Source of the DNA: Pohlia nutans
Taxonomy: Eukaryota > Streptophyta > Bryopsida > Bryales > Mniaceae
Reading direction: 5' to 3'
NCBI GenBank assembly: GCA_022496805.1
Contig: CM040085.1
Location: 30,967,811 to 31,031,810 of the forward strand
DNA: 64,000 nucleotides
Numbering within the stretch: the first letter of the stretch is position 1; every line of letters begins with the position of its first letter. Shown in pieces: positions 33,620 through 46,500 of the stretch. Both the position numbers and the translations under genes were made by a program. Below the pieces are notes generated by a model, which had not been told where the DNA came from, searched no databases, and worked only from the letters and a program-made list of their open reading frames with translations.

Positions 33620-36600
33620 ATGGGGACGCAGGATTCCAGCTCCGATGGGCTCGTCATTGCGGACGACCCCAAGATGGCATATACTGAGAAAGTGAGCTCA
33701 CTCTTTCTTTTCATTTTGGACGTCGAGGGTTCCTCCTTTCTTTTTCCTCATCACCGTTCGATCTATACACGCGCAGTGAATTTTTTTAATTTTTATATCT
33801 TTTTTTGTCAGGAGACAGTTTAGCATTTTTGCTACTTTTTCATGGCTTGAAGAGCAATCCAGGCTCCTTGGATGCTCTTTTCATATTAATATGTAGGTAA
33901 TAACAGGGTAATACACAGGTGCTACTTAGGTAATACCTGCGTGATATATAGGTTTAAAGAGGCTACACATCTTGACTCCATGTAGCAGATCTGGCTATTA
34001 TTCTTTCCTTCTTCTTTTTTTCATAAATCCTTTTGTTTCAATTAGCCAGTCCAAATTTTATGTAGCAATTTGGCTAAAATTAGCAACAAAGAATCACTGC
34101 TTTCTGTGACTGATGCACTGCACATTCTTTCTGTTTTTTATTATTCGCATAGGTTCTGGAGGAGAAGGAGCAGATGCTGAGAAAGTGAGTTGGCTCTCTT
34201 TTTCATATTTTTCTGGGACTTCCATGTACATGGTGGACCGACTTTGATCATACCATGAATTTAATTTTTTTTGAATTGTCAGTTTGTGTTGGTGGAAAAT
34301 TTCATTTGTATCAAAAGTTATGATAAGTTGATTGGAAGCGGTGTGATATTTTTGTTCAAGCATTTTTAATGCATTTCAAGTGGGAATCTATGAACATTTT
34401 ACTGAAGAGTGTGTTCTATTTTGTCACTTTCAGTGCCAGAATATAATTTTTTGTAGTATCACAAGTCAATTCGATATGGGAATGTGGCAAAAGTTTTAGA
34501 TGAAAATTACCTTTTGACGAAACAGAGAGCCATCTCTGTTAGTCATTATAAATCATGCGGAATGTGTGCATTTCTTGGGGTGGTGTGTTGTGATTTGCAT
34601 ACTTCTCATTGTTCCGAGCTTTTAAAAAAATGGGCTGCAAAATTAGACTTGCCGTTGTCTTTTATTATGTGCTGAATCTTAGCAAGTGCTTATTAAGTCC
34701 AATTTTAACTATAAACCAGCTGGGGTTCTTCACGAGAGTTCTGATATGTGATATCTTTTTTTTTGGCAGGTATATTCAAGACAACTATTCTAAAATTCAG
34801 AATGTGGAAAAAGAGCTCTCGTCATTAGCCTTGGAAGTGAAGCTCACAGCTGGACCTAAGAAAGCAGGCACTTTTTCCGACTTTTATTTAACTTTTCAAG
34901 TTGATGAACTTAGCAAATTTGTGAGCACTCTTTGCATTTTTTGTGAAAGTGATCAAATACTCTCATTTGATTCAGAGAGTGACTTTTTCTTATTGTTCTC
35001 CATGAATTTGTGCATATTGTATTGTTGACAGCTCTGGAGCATCTTCGGAAATTAATTGAAGCCTCAACCGAGAAGATCAAAGCTGCAAGAGTGAAGGAAG
35101 AGCAGGCTAGGAAGGTAATTTGTTTTCACATTGCATGGCCTGCATGTTGATCAGTACATTGCACAATTATAAGTCCTAGGCTCTTAGTACAATCTGGCGT
35201 GTTTTACTCTTCAGCTAATGAGTGTTAATGCTTTTGTTGCAGGTATGGGAAGCTACCATGAAGGCAGTGGAAGCAGAAGAGTTGAATAAGCAGAGGCTTT
35301 GTGAGGATCTCAAGTGTCTGGTATGGCGACTTTCCCCCTGCAAGTTTTGGACACATGAAGCTTGGTGATGTTATGTTCACTCAAACCCTACATCAACAAT
35401 CTTACAATTGATGAACTTAGCACTGTAGCAGTTATTGAAGTCCTAGAGGACTGCGTTTCAATGGTTTTAAACTTACCAATTTGATTGATCATATTTGAAA
35501 ATTATTTTTCAGACCACACCAAATTTTATATGACCAGAATCAGTGAAGAACATTGCATGTGTTGGTCAAAGAATAAGTAAAATAGAAAAAAAGAGCGGTC
35601 TCATATGACCCTCTTAAAAGGGCTAAAAAAAATCATGGGGACCAATTGGTCCGTGTTGGTCGTATTCGTGGGACTGTGTAAGATTCTCCTGCAGGGACTG
35701 ACTCAAGTATTCTACTCATATAGGTGCAACAAAGTGCCGAAGCTCAATACTCTCGTCTTGAGGAGTTGACCAGCAGGCTAGAAGCTTTGAATCCTGGTTT
35801 GCAGGGAGGGGCGACTCAGGTCCTTGGAGCTCCGTTGAAATCAAGCCCTGGTAATGACAGTGTTGCGCAGCAACAGGTTAGCAAGCAAATTTAGGCAACA
35901 TTGATTCTAGAGCTCTTTATCAACATAATTCTTTTAATGTGGTTCTTCACAAGTTGGTGTTGTGATCAGATTACAGAGCATTGTGCATGCCTGCACCAAT
36001 CAAGTAGCGCCAATTAGCTAGCTGGAATTAGTTACTAAATGTCTGCACCGTCCAAGTTGTGTTAGTGGTGCTAATTCCTGCTATCTAATTTGCAATGAAG
36101 TTCCATTCATTTTCACCAGTCAACTTGACGCCCTGATTTTGGACGAGTAAAATAATTGTGCCTATGCTAATGTTAAATCTCCACCACCAGTGCTAAATCC
36201 GCCCGCACCAACCAAGTAGCAGCACTTAGCTAATTTAAAAGCCTTACAAATGTGGGCAATTAATATGTTAGTTAACTTCCAATCAGCGAATAGACCTGAA
36301 CACCCTAATTAGCTAATTGACACTCCTTCGTCGACAGTTACAGAGTAAATCAAAAGCAAATCCAATATGTTGTACGATTCTCTTCTTTTCTTTGAGTTGT
36401 CCTTCAATTGTGTCTGTGGATATTGCTAACCCTACTTCAGTCTAAAATTGTCCATCAAATTGATGACCCTGATTGAATCTGCAGGTGTTGGAAAGCCTTG
36501 TGATTTGAATTTTGAAAATCTTATAAGTTACAGGATAAGTGAGTTGTATTCTGAAAAGGTCATCCTTGTCATGTGTCAATGAATGCAGGGAGGTAGCAGC

Positions 36601-36897
36601 CCTGCGGTTGTGGATGGCAACCATCTTCCCAAAGTAGCAGCAACTGTGGCATCCATCAACTCACAGAAGTCGCCGGGCTCTCCCATGGCAGCTTCACCTG
36701 AGCCAGAGGCCCATGCAGCTGCTGGACCTGAGAAGGTAGCACGTCCGGTAGCTCGAGGTCAACATGTTGCAGTTCCCCGGGGGCGAGGGCGAGGTATCAG
36801 CAAAGCCAGGGGCTCCTTGCAGTTGGGGAGGTCGAAATCTGACGAGAACGGAGGTTGGACAGGAGCTGGATTTGATGTGGATGATGGTCCATCTTAG
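33620..36897 (+). CDS. small coiled-coil protein, RAB6-interacting golgin-like
   Basis: Seven exons join in frame to 274 residues: 33620-33691, 34153-34184, 34770-34867, 35032-35114, 35243-35320, 35724-35876 and 36589-36897. All introns are GT-AG except intron 3, which reads GC-AG. Residues ~24-150 form a continuous helical coiled coil (VLEEKEQMLRKYIQDNYSKI, EKELSSLALEVKLTAGPKKA, ALEHLRKLIEASTEKIKAAR, LCEDLKCLV, YSRLEELTSRLEALNP). The C-terminal ~100 residues are Pro/Ala/Ser-rich and end with an Arg-Gly stretch (VPRGRGRGISKARG). Plant proteins with this coiled coil are commonly annotated as RAB6-interacting golgins; a Golgi role is inferred from that label only. The start has a good context (GCCATCGCCATGGGG). 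No damage seen. Confidence 0.75.
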
Positions 36898-37300
36898 GCC
36901 CTGGTTCATACAATTGGAAGAGGAAGCTCCAGGCCGACGATCCCGGAGTACAAAAACTGAGAACCTCTTTGGACTTCCCAGCAAAGTCCCCTGTAAACCT
37001 TGCATTCTCTACAAGCTCCTTTTGCCATATCGAACCTCAAAAGGTGAGACGACTCATCTCTCTTGGCACAAGCAACTTCCACTTGTTTCAAATTTAAAAG
37101 AATCAATGGAAGTATGCAACTATTTGTGTCTTGTGAACTGGGCCTTAATCTGGTACTCAGACTCACATTCTCTTGTGTTTTTTTCAACAGTTGCTGAGTC
37201 TTCGTTTACAGGGCCAGGAATCGGCCTCAGTGTAAAGATTATGTAGGAAAATGTAGTGTTTTTATTTAGAATCAGCTTATTAGAAACCCTGATTTTGGGC
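36898..37300 (+). other. 3' UTR of the coiled-coil gene, with a likely intron
   Basis: A GT-AG pair (AAG/GTGAGA at 37044 and TTTTCAACAG ending 37190) suggests an intron in the 3' UTR. The 160-codon frame running through it is not conserved-looking. Confidence 0.35.
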
Positions 37301-38679
37301 TTTAAATGTTAGTTTGAGAAACTCTATTTTTTGGCGCATCATCTACGTGACAACTTTTCAACTCGCAGTGTTTTTTTTGGGCTATGCAGTTGATGCTCAC
37401 CTTCGCTATTTCATCTTTGGTTTTAAAGCAACGTTTGTACTCAACTTTGAACCTTTTAATAGCCCTTCAGTGCCAAATCTTTCCTTAGAAATATTTGGCT
37501 TTTTTAAAATAATTTTAACCTTCAAAAACACATGTAAATTGCAGTCTAAGAATGCGCCCACATACTATTTTCTGTTGAGAGTAAATCATGGTCAAAGTGA
37601 TTTGAGTGATGATGTGAGGGATCGTCTAAGCGTTAATCTTGCAGTTGCTGAACAGAATACAATAATTTTCACATTCTGTATATAAGTCACATTCCCACTG
37701 GGGATGTAACTTTCACATTCTTAGGTTTTGTAAACCAATTCATCCATGTGTAGGAAAATAAAACATCGAAAAGGTAATTTTTTGCGTTGATTTGGACATT
37801 GATTATTCTACTAGTGCAATATTCTACATACCGGTAGTAGAAATCTTATTGTTGTGCATTTAGCTACCAAGTGTATCCCTTAATATTACAATGAATAATT
37901 TTTCTTAGTATTACAATGAATAATTTTTTTATGGATTGAAACGCAGTAAGGAATGTATTGTTTAGATATTGTATGAATAAGTTATGAAGTTTCGAAATTT
38001 TGTTCACGAGGCCGTTCATGAAATTTTGTTTCGAAATTCGTGAGGCCGTAAGTAGGCTTTTATTCTTAAGTTGCCAAACATTGTGATAATTATTATATAT
38101 TGTATATGTAATTGTGAGGTATACCGTAGTCTATCCCTAGTGCCTAATAATTATTTTTATGTGCCCGGAATTTTAGGCTAATTAATAGGAAAAATTTGAA
38201 AAACATCGGCATTCTTTATGAGTAATTTTGAAAGTTTTAGGCATTGCTAAAGAAAAGCCATTGCAAATCATTCATCAATTACAACTTACAACCATTTTGG
38301 GTAAATCTTGAATCTTATTTAATACCCTAATTTTGTAAATTGAAAGATTGATTTGCTTGTTTTGTGTCGCAAAAATAATTTTGCATATAACTCTGTAAAT
38401 TAAAATAACATAAAGCAAAATATAAGATATCTAAAATTAATTTTATTATTATTTATTTTTTTACTATTTAAAAATCTCTATAGATAGAATCTAAAGTTTT
38501 TTTCTTCCAACCACGGGTTCTAGTATGTGTTGCAAAGACAATTCTCTAAGAAATTTTATAAAGTAAATAAAGTAATAAACATAAGTAAATATCGAAAAAT
38601 AATCATGATCAAATGTTTAAATATTTATAACTAGTGTTACTTGTGTCGTTTGCCCAATGTTCTTGGTGATTGAGCTATA
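37301..38679. other. AT-rich intergenic DNA
   Basis: No gene recognised. A 123-codon plus frame at 37314-37685 has no domain. The sequence becomes strongly AT-rich after about 38090. Confidence 0.35.
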
Positions 38680-39470
38680 TTCTTATTTTATAAATTATTT
38701 TTAGAATAATTTATCCATGATTTAATGTATATCATGGTGACGAAATTCAATTAACCCCTAAACGTCCCAGCGTCTAGTTTCTGGACGATGAACAGATTCC
38801 AAATCACACTACACTCACATTACTTCATGGATGAAACTCATTCAATTTTTTGAAAATACTTTATGAAGTTGTTGTTCTATCTAATGGTTGGATTTGGTGT
38901 TACTAGGGTACATTTAAAAAAAAAATTACAAATGTGGAAGTATGTCAAGCAGTTGACCAAGCAAAATTGCATTGACTTTAGTTCAAAAGTGGGCTTGCTA
39001 AAATGAGGTCATAAATTGAAGCAACACAAAATTTTCAAAAAATCACCATTTCAAGAGTATCTCATTCTGAATCCATTCCAACAAATTTTACTCAAAAAAT
39101 ATGAATATTTTGTTTGTAATCAAATTTAGAAGGAATTTTCAATTATGACTTTGAAATTTTATAATAAAATATCAGTAATGGCATTGGTGAATCTAACCAT
39201 ATGGATGGAACCTAAAATTCAATATCTACAACTTTCATTTGTATAACAATTCCGAAATATTCTCCTAGATAGCACTTTATAATGATTTTTCTCAAACTGT
39301 CAATTTTGGGGACACCCTGGGACGTTTAGGGGTTAAAAATCCATAACTTTTACATTTAGGTTCAAAAGTCACGAAACAACTTTGGTGCATTCCTTCTCAT
39401 CAAGAGCTTTTCAACAATACAAAGAATGCGGTCGGTGGCCGTATAGTCGTAAAGATCTCAACATAACATA
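38680..39470. repeat. dispersed repeat copy carrying a TTAA element
   Basis: The flanks of the element at 38751-39336 join as one copy of a repeat whose relatives lie at 39785-39960, 39970-40100 and around the Copia insertion (42400-42450 plus 47907-48030). Shared words are TTTATGGTGACGAAA, AAAATC-ATAACTTT and AATGCATCCC, then GAGAGCTTTC-AACA. Confidence 0.65.
38751..39336. mobile_element. TTAA-flanked element, 586 bp
   Basis: Ends TTAACCCCTAAACGTCCCAG and the complement of TTAACCCCTAAACGTCCCAG, 20-bp perfect inverted repeats. It is the same family as 48079-48666 and 60742-61328, which lie in the opposite orientation. A paralogous repeat copy at 39838-39865 preserves the empty site with a single TTAA. 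Confidence 0.88.
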
Positions 39471-39784
39471 AAATATAACAAAACAAACATACAAACTACC
39501 TTATCTACTGTATAGATGAAGAATTAAACATTTGTGAATAATTATCAAAGTATCAAAATAATATTAAAAATTTAGAGGGATAAAAAACAAACTTTCATTG
39601 TTATATAGTAGAAAGATTTGTCAGACTTTAATTGCAGCGGGATTTGGAGTTGTCTTTATTTCATGGAACTTCAAGTTCATTTAGAGGGGACTAGTGTGGC
39701 CCTGTGCTGTTGGCTCAGATGTTCCCCATGCTCTTTGTGTTTCTTGTGTTCCTTGATTACTCGTACATCCCCCATGCTTTTATT

Positions 39785-40100
39785 TTTGCTTTTTTATTTT
39801 TAGAATAATCTATCCATGATTTAATTCAATTTATGGTGACGAAACTTGATTAAAAATCTATTACTTTCACATCGTAGGTCCAAAAGCTACAAAACGACTT
39901 CAATGCATCCCTGCTTGCTGAGAGTTCTCCAACAATGCTAAAAACAACATAAAAAATTCCCAAATTCTATTTTTCATAATTTAATTCAATTTATGGTAAC
40001 AAAAATAACTGAAAAGTTCATAACTTTCTTGCCGTATGTCCAAACATGACGATTGAACTCCGTGCACTCTTCTTGTGGAGAGCTTTCTAACAGTACCACA
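39785..40100. repeat. two further copies of the dispersed repeat, one an empty site
   Basis: 39838-39865 reads GACGAAACTTGATTAAAAAT, where the copy at 38740 has an element inserted in the TTAA. The next copy (39970-40100) aligns with the same words. Intergenic frames of 87-116 codons downstream (40075-40635) look non-coding. Confidence 0.65.
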
Positions 40101-40594
40101 GACGCAATTGAAGGATGTATGCATTAGAAAGAGAGTCGGGCCTTGGAAGGGCAACTCCAACAGTGGCCCAACTGCCTTGGGAAGACCCGAGATTTTCTCA
40201 AAAGAACGGGTGGATGAAAAGAACAGGAACAATGACATCAACATTCCATTGCATTACTGGCGAGCGCGGGAAATGCGCTCCCTCCTTTTTCGCTTGATTC
40301 TGCGGCATTCAAGCTGCAGTGCTTTCTTGCGTCGGCTGATGTGCGTTCGATACGTTCTTGCGTTCTTGCGTCGCTGCAGTACGTTCTTGCGTTCCTGCCA
40401 CCGATTTCTCGCCCACTTCCAGTGATCGCATTTGTAGATGATCCACGAGCTGATCGATTAAAACCGTGAATCCTTGGTCTCTCAATGAATTATTGCCACA
40501 ATGGGAATCCTGAAACCGTGAATCCTTGATCAATGAAACTGGGGAGATCTCAACGTAACAAAACAAACAAAACAAACAAACATGTCTTAATCCT

Positions 40595-41811
40595 TTAACC
40601 CCTAAAGGACCGGAGTGTTTTTCCTCCAAAAACACTCCAATGCTGCCATTTTCACTCCCCCGTGCAAAAAAACCAAAAAAATGTTATTTTTTACCTTCTA
40701 ACCGTAAGATCTTGTCCTAAAGTACCTGAAAACAATACACAACAAATTTCGTTGATTTTGACCCCACGGATTGCAAGATAATTGCGTTTGATGGAAAAAA
40801 ACACCCCAAAAAATCACATGCCCGAAAATTTCAGATGCGTTTGACCATGGCTACATCAAAAAAACCTCACTACCGAAACCTGTCGCACTTCACTTTCACA
40901 TTCTATATGATGTTACTTAGTTGTGTACCAATTTTCGTTGCGTTTGGAGATGTTTAGGATGTTGAAGAACACCTTGCACTTGTTAGGGGTTTAAAACTTC
41001 AAAAAAGACTATGTTTTTGGAATTGCAATATTTTTGACTTTTTGTATTTAAAATACGAATCCGAGCGGTGAAACACAAGTACATTCCACCCTCTATAGAA
41101 TGGCGAAAAAAAATTTGAAAAAAAAAAAAATCTCCAAGTTTTAGAAGACATGTAGCACATTTTCTAAGAATTTTGGGGGTTAGGGGGGAAATAAAGGGTG
41201 GAGGAAGGGAATTGAAGTGCCAACCCATTCCAATGTTCATGACCCCACTAACTCTCAAAGTGTACTACCACGTGGCAGTCCCTCATTGGACGATTTTTAT
41301 TTTTTATTTTTTATTTTTTAAAATGATTTTAATTTTCAAAATTTTGAATAATATTTTTTAATTATAAAATTGAACTTTAAGTTAAAAATATTATTTTTAA
41401 AAATTTAAAATAATAATTTTCAGTTAAAAATAATAATTTTTATTTATAAAAAAATTATTAAAAATTTTAAAAATATTATTAATTTTTTTTTTAATGAGTT
41501 TGGAAAATGGGGTGGTCTTCTGCCCACCACAGTTCACCCCATTTTCCACACGCCGCCCATCTTGTTGCTCCCCACTAAAATTCAACTATTTCTCTACTGC
41601 CCCATTGCCCTTTCTCCCGAAAAAAGCACATTTCCCCTCATAACTTTCACATACGGTGTCGGAATTCAAAAAAAAAAGAATCCCCATTTTCGTGGCACAT
41701 TGGGGAATCTACTATTAAATTTCCTTCAAAATTCGATTAAAAATGTATTCACCGGAACCTACCCGATTCTCTAAATGTCCTAGTTAGGACACTTGGTCCT
41801 TTAGGGGTTAA
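40595..41811. mobile_element. TTAA-flanked element, 1.2 kb
   Basis: Perfect 17-bp inverted ends TTAACCCCTAAAGGACC. This is the largest of the TTAA elements here. Its frames (up to 91 codons) show no transposase motif, and 41290-41500 is an AT-rich run. Confidence 0.75.
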
Positions 41812-42445
41812 CATCTCTATTCAACATTGATTTCAAAGATATGTTATAAAATGTTTGGTTAATAACAAAAATGGAGTTGATGTACAAGCTAAGTTGTAGA
41901 TGTCAATGTGAAGATCATATATGTACAATTGGATTTATCATTTTTTTAATTAATAAATTGTAATTGAATTTTCAAAATTTTCTTTTGAAACTCAATTAAA
42001 AATCCCTAAATAACAAAATAAAAATAAAAATTGATGTAATGAATTTAGAATAACACACACTACGAGATGGTATGATTTCCATTATTTGATTCTACTTGGT
42101 TTGGAAAATCATATTTAAGATCTCACTTTTTGAACTAAGAATGGAACTTGACATAAACTAATTCTATTATTTAAAAAAAACCACAATATCTTATTTTGAG
42201 GATCCATACTGTACAAATGATAGTCAACTAGGACAAGAACCAAGATAAATTTGGATGGATGAAAAAATGTATAGGATGTAGTTAAGAGAAAGGTTGCAAT
42301 GTGTTTGTCCTCCATTATATGAACGCATGCGCATCAAAGGTTAATGTATAGAATTTTAGCATTAAAAAATGACATATAAATTTCCCATCTTGCGTTTTAT
42401 AATTTTATTTTATTTATAGTGACGAAAATCACTTAAAAATACATA
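41812..42445. other. AT-rich intergenic DNA
   Basis: No gene seen. The last ~50 bp belong to the dispersed repeat into which the Copia element inserted. Confidence 0.4.
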
Positions 42446-42450
42446 ACTAG

Positions 42451-42708
42451 TATTGAGGTAATTGATGCAACGTAGTATTGCTAGAAGCCAAAGACGTACG
42501 GGTGCTAAATAATGGTGTGTGGGAGGAGGGGTTAGGCATGGGCTGATCTCTAGAATGTCCTTGTGATGAGTTATCCCATATGGTTTGTCCATGGTGACCT
42601 CCTAGTGTACACTACTTAAGGTGGAAGGCCTTTGAGTAAAGATCATCTCTTTCTACGCATTCCTTGTGTTTGTGTGTGTGCCTTGTGCAATCTTCTCTAC
42701 CTTCAATA
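42451..42708 (+). repeat. 5' LTR
   Basis: Starts TATTGAGG and ends CTTCAATA, so the terminal dinucleotides are TA...TA rather than the usual TG...CA, with inverted TATTGA/TCAATA. The boundaries are fixed by the ACTAG duplication. Confidence 0.93.
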
Positions 42709-42722
42709 GGTTATGGGCCCAC
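42709..42722 (+). promoter_or_regulatory. primer-binding site for an internal tRNA-iMet segment
   Basis: GGTTATGGGCCCAC follows the LTR directly. It is complementary to the anticodon stem-loop of plant initiator tRNA-Met (GTGGGCCCATAACC as I recall that tRNA), not to its 3' end. Drosophila copia uses such half-tRNA priming. Confidence 0.75.
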
Positions 42723-43518
42723 TCATGTGTGTTTCATGAGTATTAGATTGCATTTGTGCAAGTATTTTGAGGTCGGTGCGCAACGGGCGGTTTTGGAGCA
42801 TTGTTGGAGGTTTTGGAGCTTGTTGAAGCGTTGGTGTTTCTTGGAGGTGTGCATGGGCTGAAGTTACATGTTGGAGCACTCTCTTTGGTCAATTTCTTCC
42901 CTTGATCTCCTTCTTTTCTTTCTTCTATCTCTTCGTTGCGAGTGGAACTTCGTTTGGTTCAATTGTGAGCATTTGAGTAAATGCAAGTGATTTGTGAGGT
43001 GTGAAGACTCTCGTGGAGGGTCTACCATCTGATCCTAGTGATTAGGCACTTGCTTTGAGGTGTTGCATGTGTTTCATGCTCTTGGGGTGCTCAAATTTTC
43101 ATTTGGAGCTAGTTTGTGCACAAAGGTGCGGTTTTGAGCAATTTCAATGCGATTGGGGTTTTGAGGGACTTGTGTGAGTTCATGTGCATTGAGTGAGTGC
43201 TCTTGAAGGACACAAAGGTGTCATTGACGTGCATTGAGTGTTTGGGGACACTTAGGCGTCGTATTGAAGCATTTGGAGTTGTTTTGAGCTCCATTGAGTG
43301 ATTTGAGGGGTTTTGGTGAGCCTCTTTGCATTTTTGGGTGAGGGTTCTCACATTTGAGTGTTGGGAGGCGTGTGTGGAGCACAAAAGTGCTGATCTAGTG
43401 TTTGGGGTTGTTTTAAACCCATTGGGTGCACAAAGGTGCAATATCAAAGCAAAAAATCACAAAAACAAAGTTGTGTGTTTGAGTTTGAGGTTTCATTTGT
43501 GTGGGGAGGCATACGTAA

Positions 43519-46500
43519 GTGAGGATCATGGTATCTTTTGAGGGTGAGGGTCCCAAGGTCGTGGACAAGTTCGATGGGGTGAATTTCCACTTGTGGAAGT
43601 TCAAAATGGAGATGGTGATGGCCGAGAAGGAGTTGTGGGAGATTGTCGAGGGTAGTGAGGAACCTCCTTTCTCTTCTACGGATCCTAGGATCATGCAAGC
43701 GTACACGAGGAGGGAGAAGAAGGCATTTGCCATTTTGGCACTCAACCTCGCGGATTCGCAACTTGCGCACATTCGTTCGTGCAAGACACCCGCGGAAGCA
43801 TGGTCCAAGCTTTGCAACATTCACGAAGCGAAAACATTGGCCAACATTTTGTTTTTGAGGCGCAAGTTCTTCACCATCAAGATGGGCGAAGAAGATGACA
43901 TGTTGGCGCACATCAACAAGGTCAAAGCTCTCGCGGATCAACTCAACGGTTGCGACGTGTCGGTTACGGATGGTGACATCGTGATGACACTTTTGGAGAG
44001 CCTTCCATCATCATACGAGTACCTCATCGTGGCGATGGAGTCAAGACCCATTACGGAGCTCACATTGGACTATGTGACCTCACGGTTGTTGCACGAGCTT
44101 TCGCGGCGAAAGGAGAACGAGTCTCGAGAAGATGGAGCGGCACTCGTGGCGAAGCAATCCAAGAATGGAGGCGGTGGGAGCTCAAGCGACAAGGTGTGCT
44201 TCTATTGTGGTAAGAAGGGCCACATTGCCAAATTTTGCTTCAAACGCAAGAGGGATGAGAAAGGGGAGAGTGCAAACAACACTAAAACTCGTGACGATGA
44301 TGAGTACGCATTTACGGCTAGATATGAGGCAAGCATGAGCGATGGCATCGAGGGTGATGCAAGCATGAGTGATGGTATCGAGGGTGATGCAAGCATGAGT
44401 GATTGGATTGAGGTTGGTGATGAGTATGCAAACATGGCAAGCAATGTATCGTGCAATGGTAGTACGAGTGATTGGATTGTTGATTCGGGGGCTACAAGCC
44501 ACATGTCACCACATAAAACTTGTTTTCATTCGTATGCTCTCATTAATCCAAGGAGAGTGATTTTGGGAGATGATACGGTGCTTGAGGCCGTTGGCAAGGG
44601 CCAAATTGTTGTAGACACCGAGGTGAGGGGTCGTGTGAAGACAATCACTATTAAAGATATTCTCCACGTTCCCAAACTAACGGCAAATTTACTATCGGTG
44701 AGGCAACTAGTGGCAAAGCACTTGAGAGTAGAGTTTAGTGATAAGGGGTGTTATGTGTTGTCACCGAGTCGAGATGAGGTGGCCATCATTGAAGAACACG
44801 AGGGCTTGTACCACATCAAGTTCTCGAAGGTGCATTCGAAGGAATCGGCGGCGTTGGCGCATTCAAACTTGAAGGACGACAAGTTGGCGTTGTGGCATCG
44901 TCGACTTGGCCATTTGAACATCAAGAGTGTGAAGACACTACGCGGCATGGTAAGCGGTATGGATCTTCATCAATTGAAAGTGGATGCTTCTACATTCACG
45001 TGTGAAGGTTGCATTGAAGGCAAGCAACAACGGTTGCCATTTGCGGGTGAAGGGGCGACACGGGCCACAAAAGTTTTGGAGATCGTGCATTCGGATGTGT
45101 GTGGCCCCATGAAGACCACATCGATGGGAGGTTGCAAGTACTTTGTGACTTTCATCGATGATTTTTCAAGGAAGATATGGCTCTACCCTATCAAAGCCAA
45201 GAGTGAGTGCTTTGAGAAGTTCAAGGAGTTCAAGACATTGGTGGAGAACCAATCCGAGTTGAAGATCAAGGTGTTTCGGTCAGACAATGGCGGCGAGTAC
45301 ATGTCCAACAAATTTGACGAGCTTTTGAAGAATGAAGGCATCGCACGCCAAACTTCGGCCCCGTACACGCCTCAACAAAATGGAGTTGCGGAGCGCGCAA
45401 ATCGCACCATTGTAGAGATGGCGAGGAGCATGTTGCACGCTCAAAACTTGAAGTTGGACCTTTGGGCGGAAGCGGTGGTGAATGCGGTATACACACGCAA
45501 TCGGTGTCCAACAAGCGCGGTTGAAGGCATGACGCCGGAGCAAGCGTGGAGTGGGAGGCAACCATGTGTTGCACACATGCGCATCTTCGGATGCATTGCA
45601 TATGCGAAGGTTCCCGACGAACGGAGGACGAAACTCGAGGCTAAGGCCTTGAAATGTGTGTTTCTTGGGTATTGTGAAGGTACCAAGGCGTATAGACTCA
45701 TGTCGGTGGACACGAGGAAGATCATTCGGTCACGTGATGTGACATTTTGTGAGGAGTCTACGATGGAGGCTTCTTTGGAGGTTGGTCCAAGTGGGAGTAG
45801 TGGAGACGTTTTGGTGGACACACCCTCCAAGTCTCCTAGTGTTGTTGATGTAGGTGATGATGACGGTGATGACGAAGCTGGCGACACGGAGGTTGTTGAA
45901 GCGCCATCGAGCTCAAAGGCCAAGAATGGCGCAAAGGGCACGCAAGAGGAGCAAGTTTCTTCAAGCGAGCGGCGGTACCCCGAGAGATCGCGCAAGCCAC
46001 CTGAAGAATGGTGGAAGAACCACATCTTCCCTCAAGTGGAGGACGAGCATGCGAATGTGGCATTATCGGATGGTCCATTGACCATTCGAGAAGCCATGCA
46101 AGGTGAGGATGCGGTCAAGTGGGAGCGCGCCATGCAAGAGGAGTACGACTCTCTAATTGCTAACGGTACGTGGCAATTAACTCCCATTCCAAAGGATCGC
46201 AACCCCATTGGTTGCAAATGGGTGTTTCGGACAAAGAGGGATGTTTCGGGTATTGTTGTGCGTCACAAGGCAAGATTAGTAGCCAAGGGGTTCGCGCAAG
46301 TGCATGGGGTGGACTTTCACGAGACATTTGCTCCCGTGGCCAAGTTCACCACCATTCGATGCATTCTTGCCATTGGAGCGGCCTTGGACTTGGAGATGCA
46401 TCAAATGGATGTGAAGACCGCATTTTTGAATGGCGATTTGGAGGAGGATATCTACATGGTGCAACCTGAGGGGTTTGTGCAACAAGGTAATGAGCACCTT

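Noticed and set aside
36764..37246. 160-codon frame after the coiled-coil gene
   Set aside because: It starts in another frame inside the last exon and runs through a likely 3'-UTR intron, with no recognisable domain.
40983..41361. small frames inside the 1.2-kb TTAA element as a transposase
   Set aside because: They are under 100 codons, with no piggyBac or other transposase motifs.
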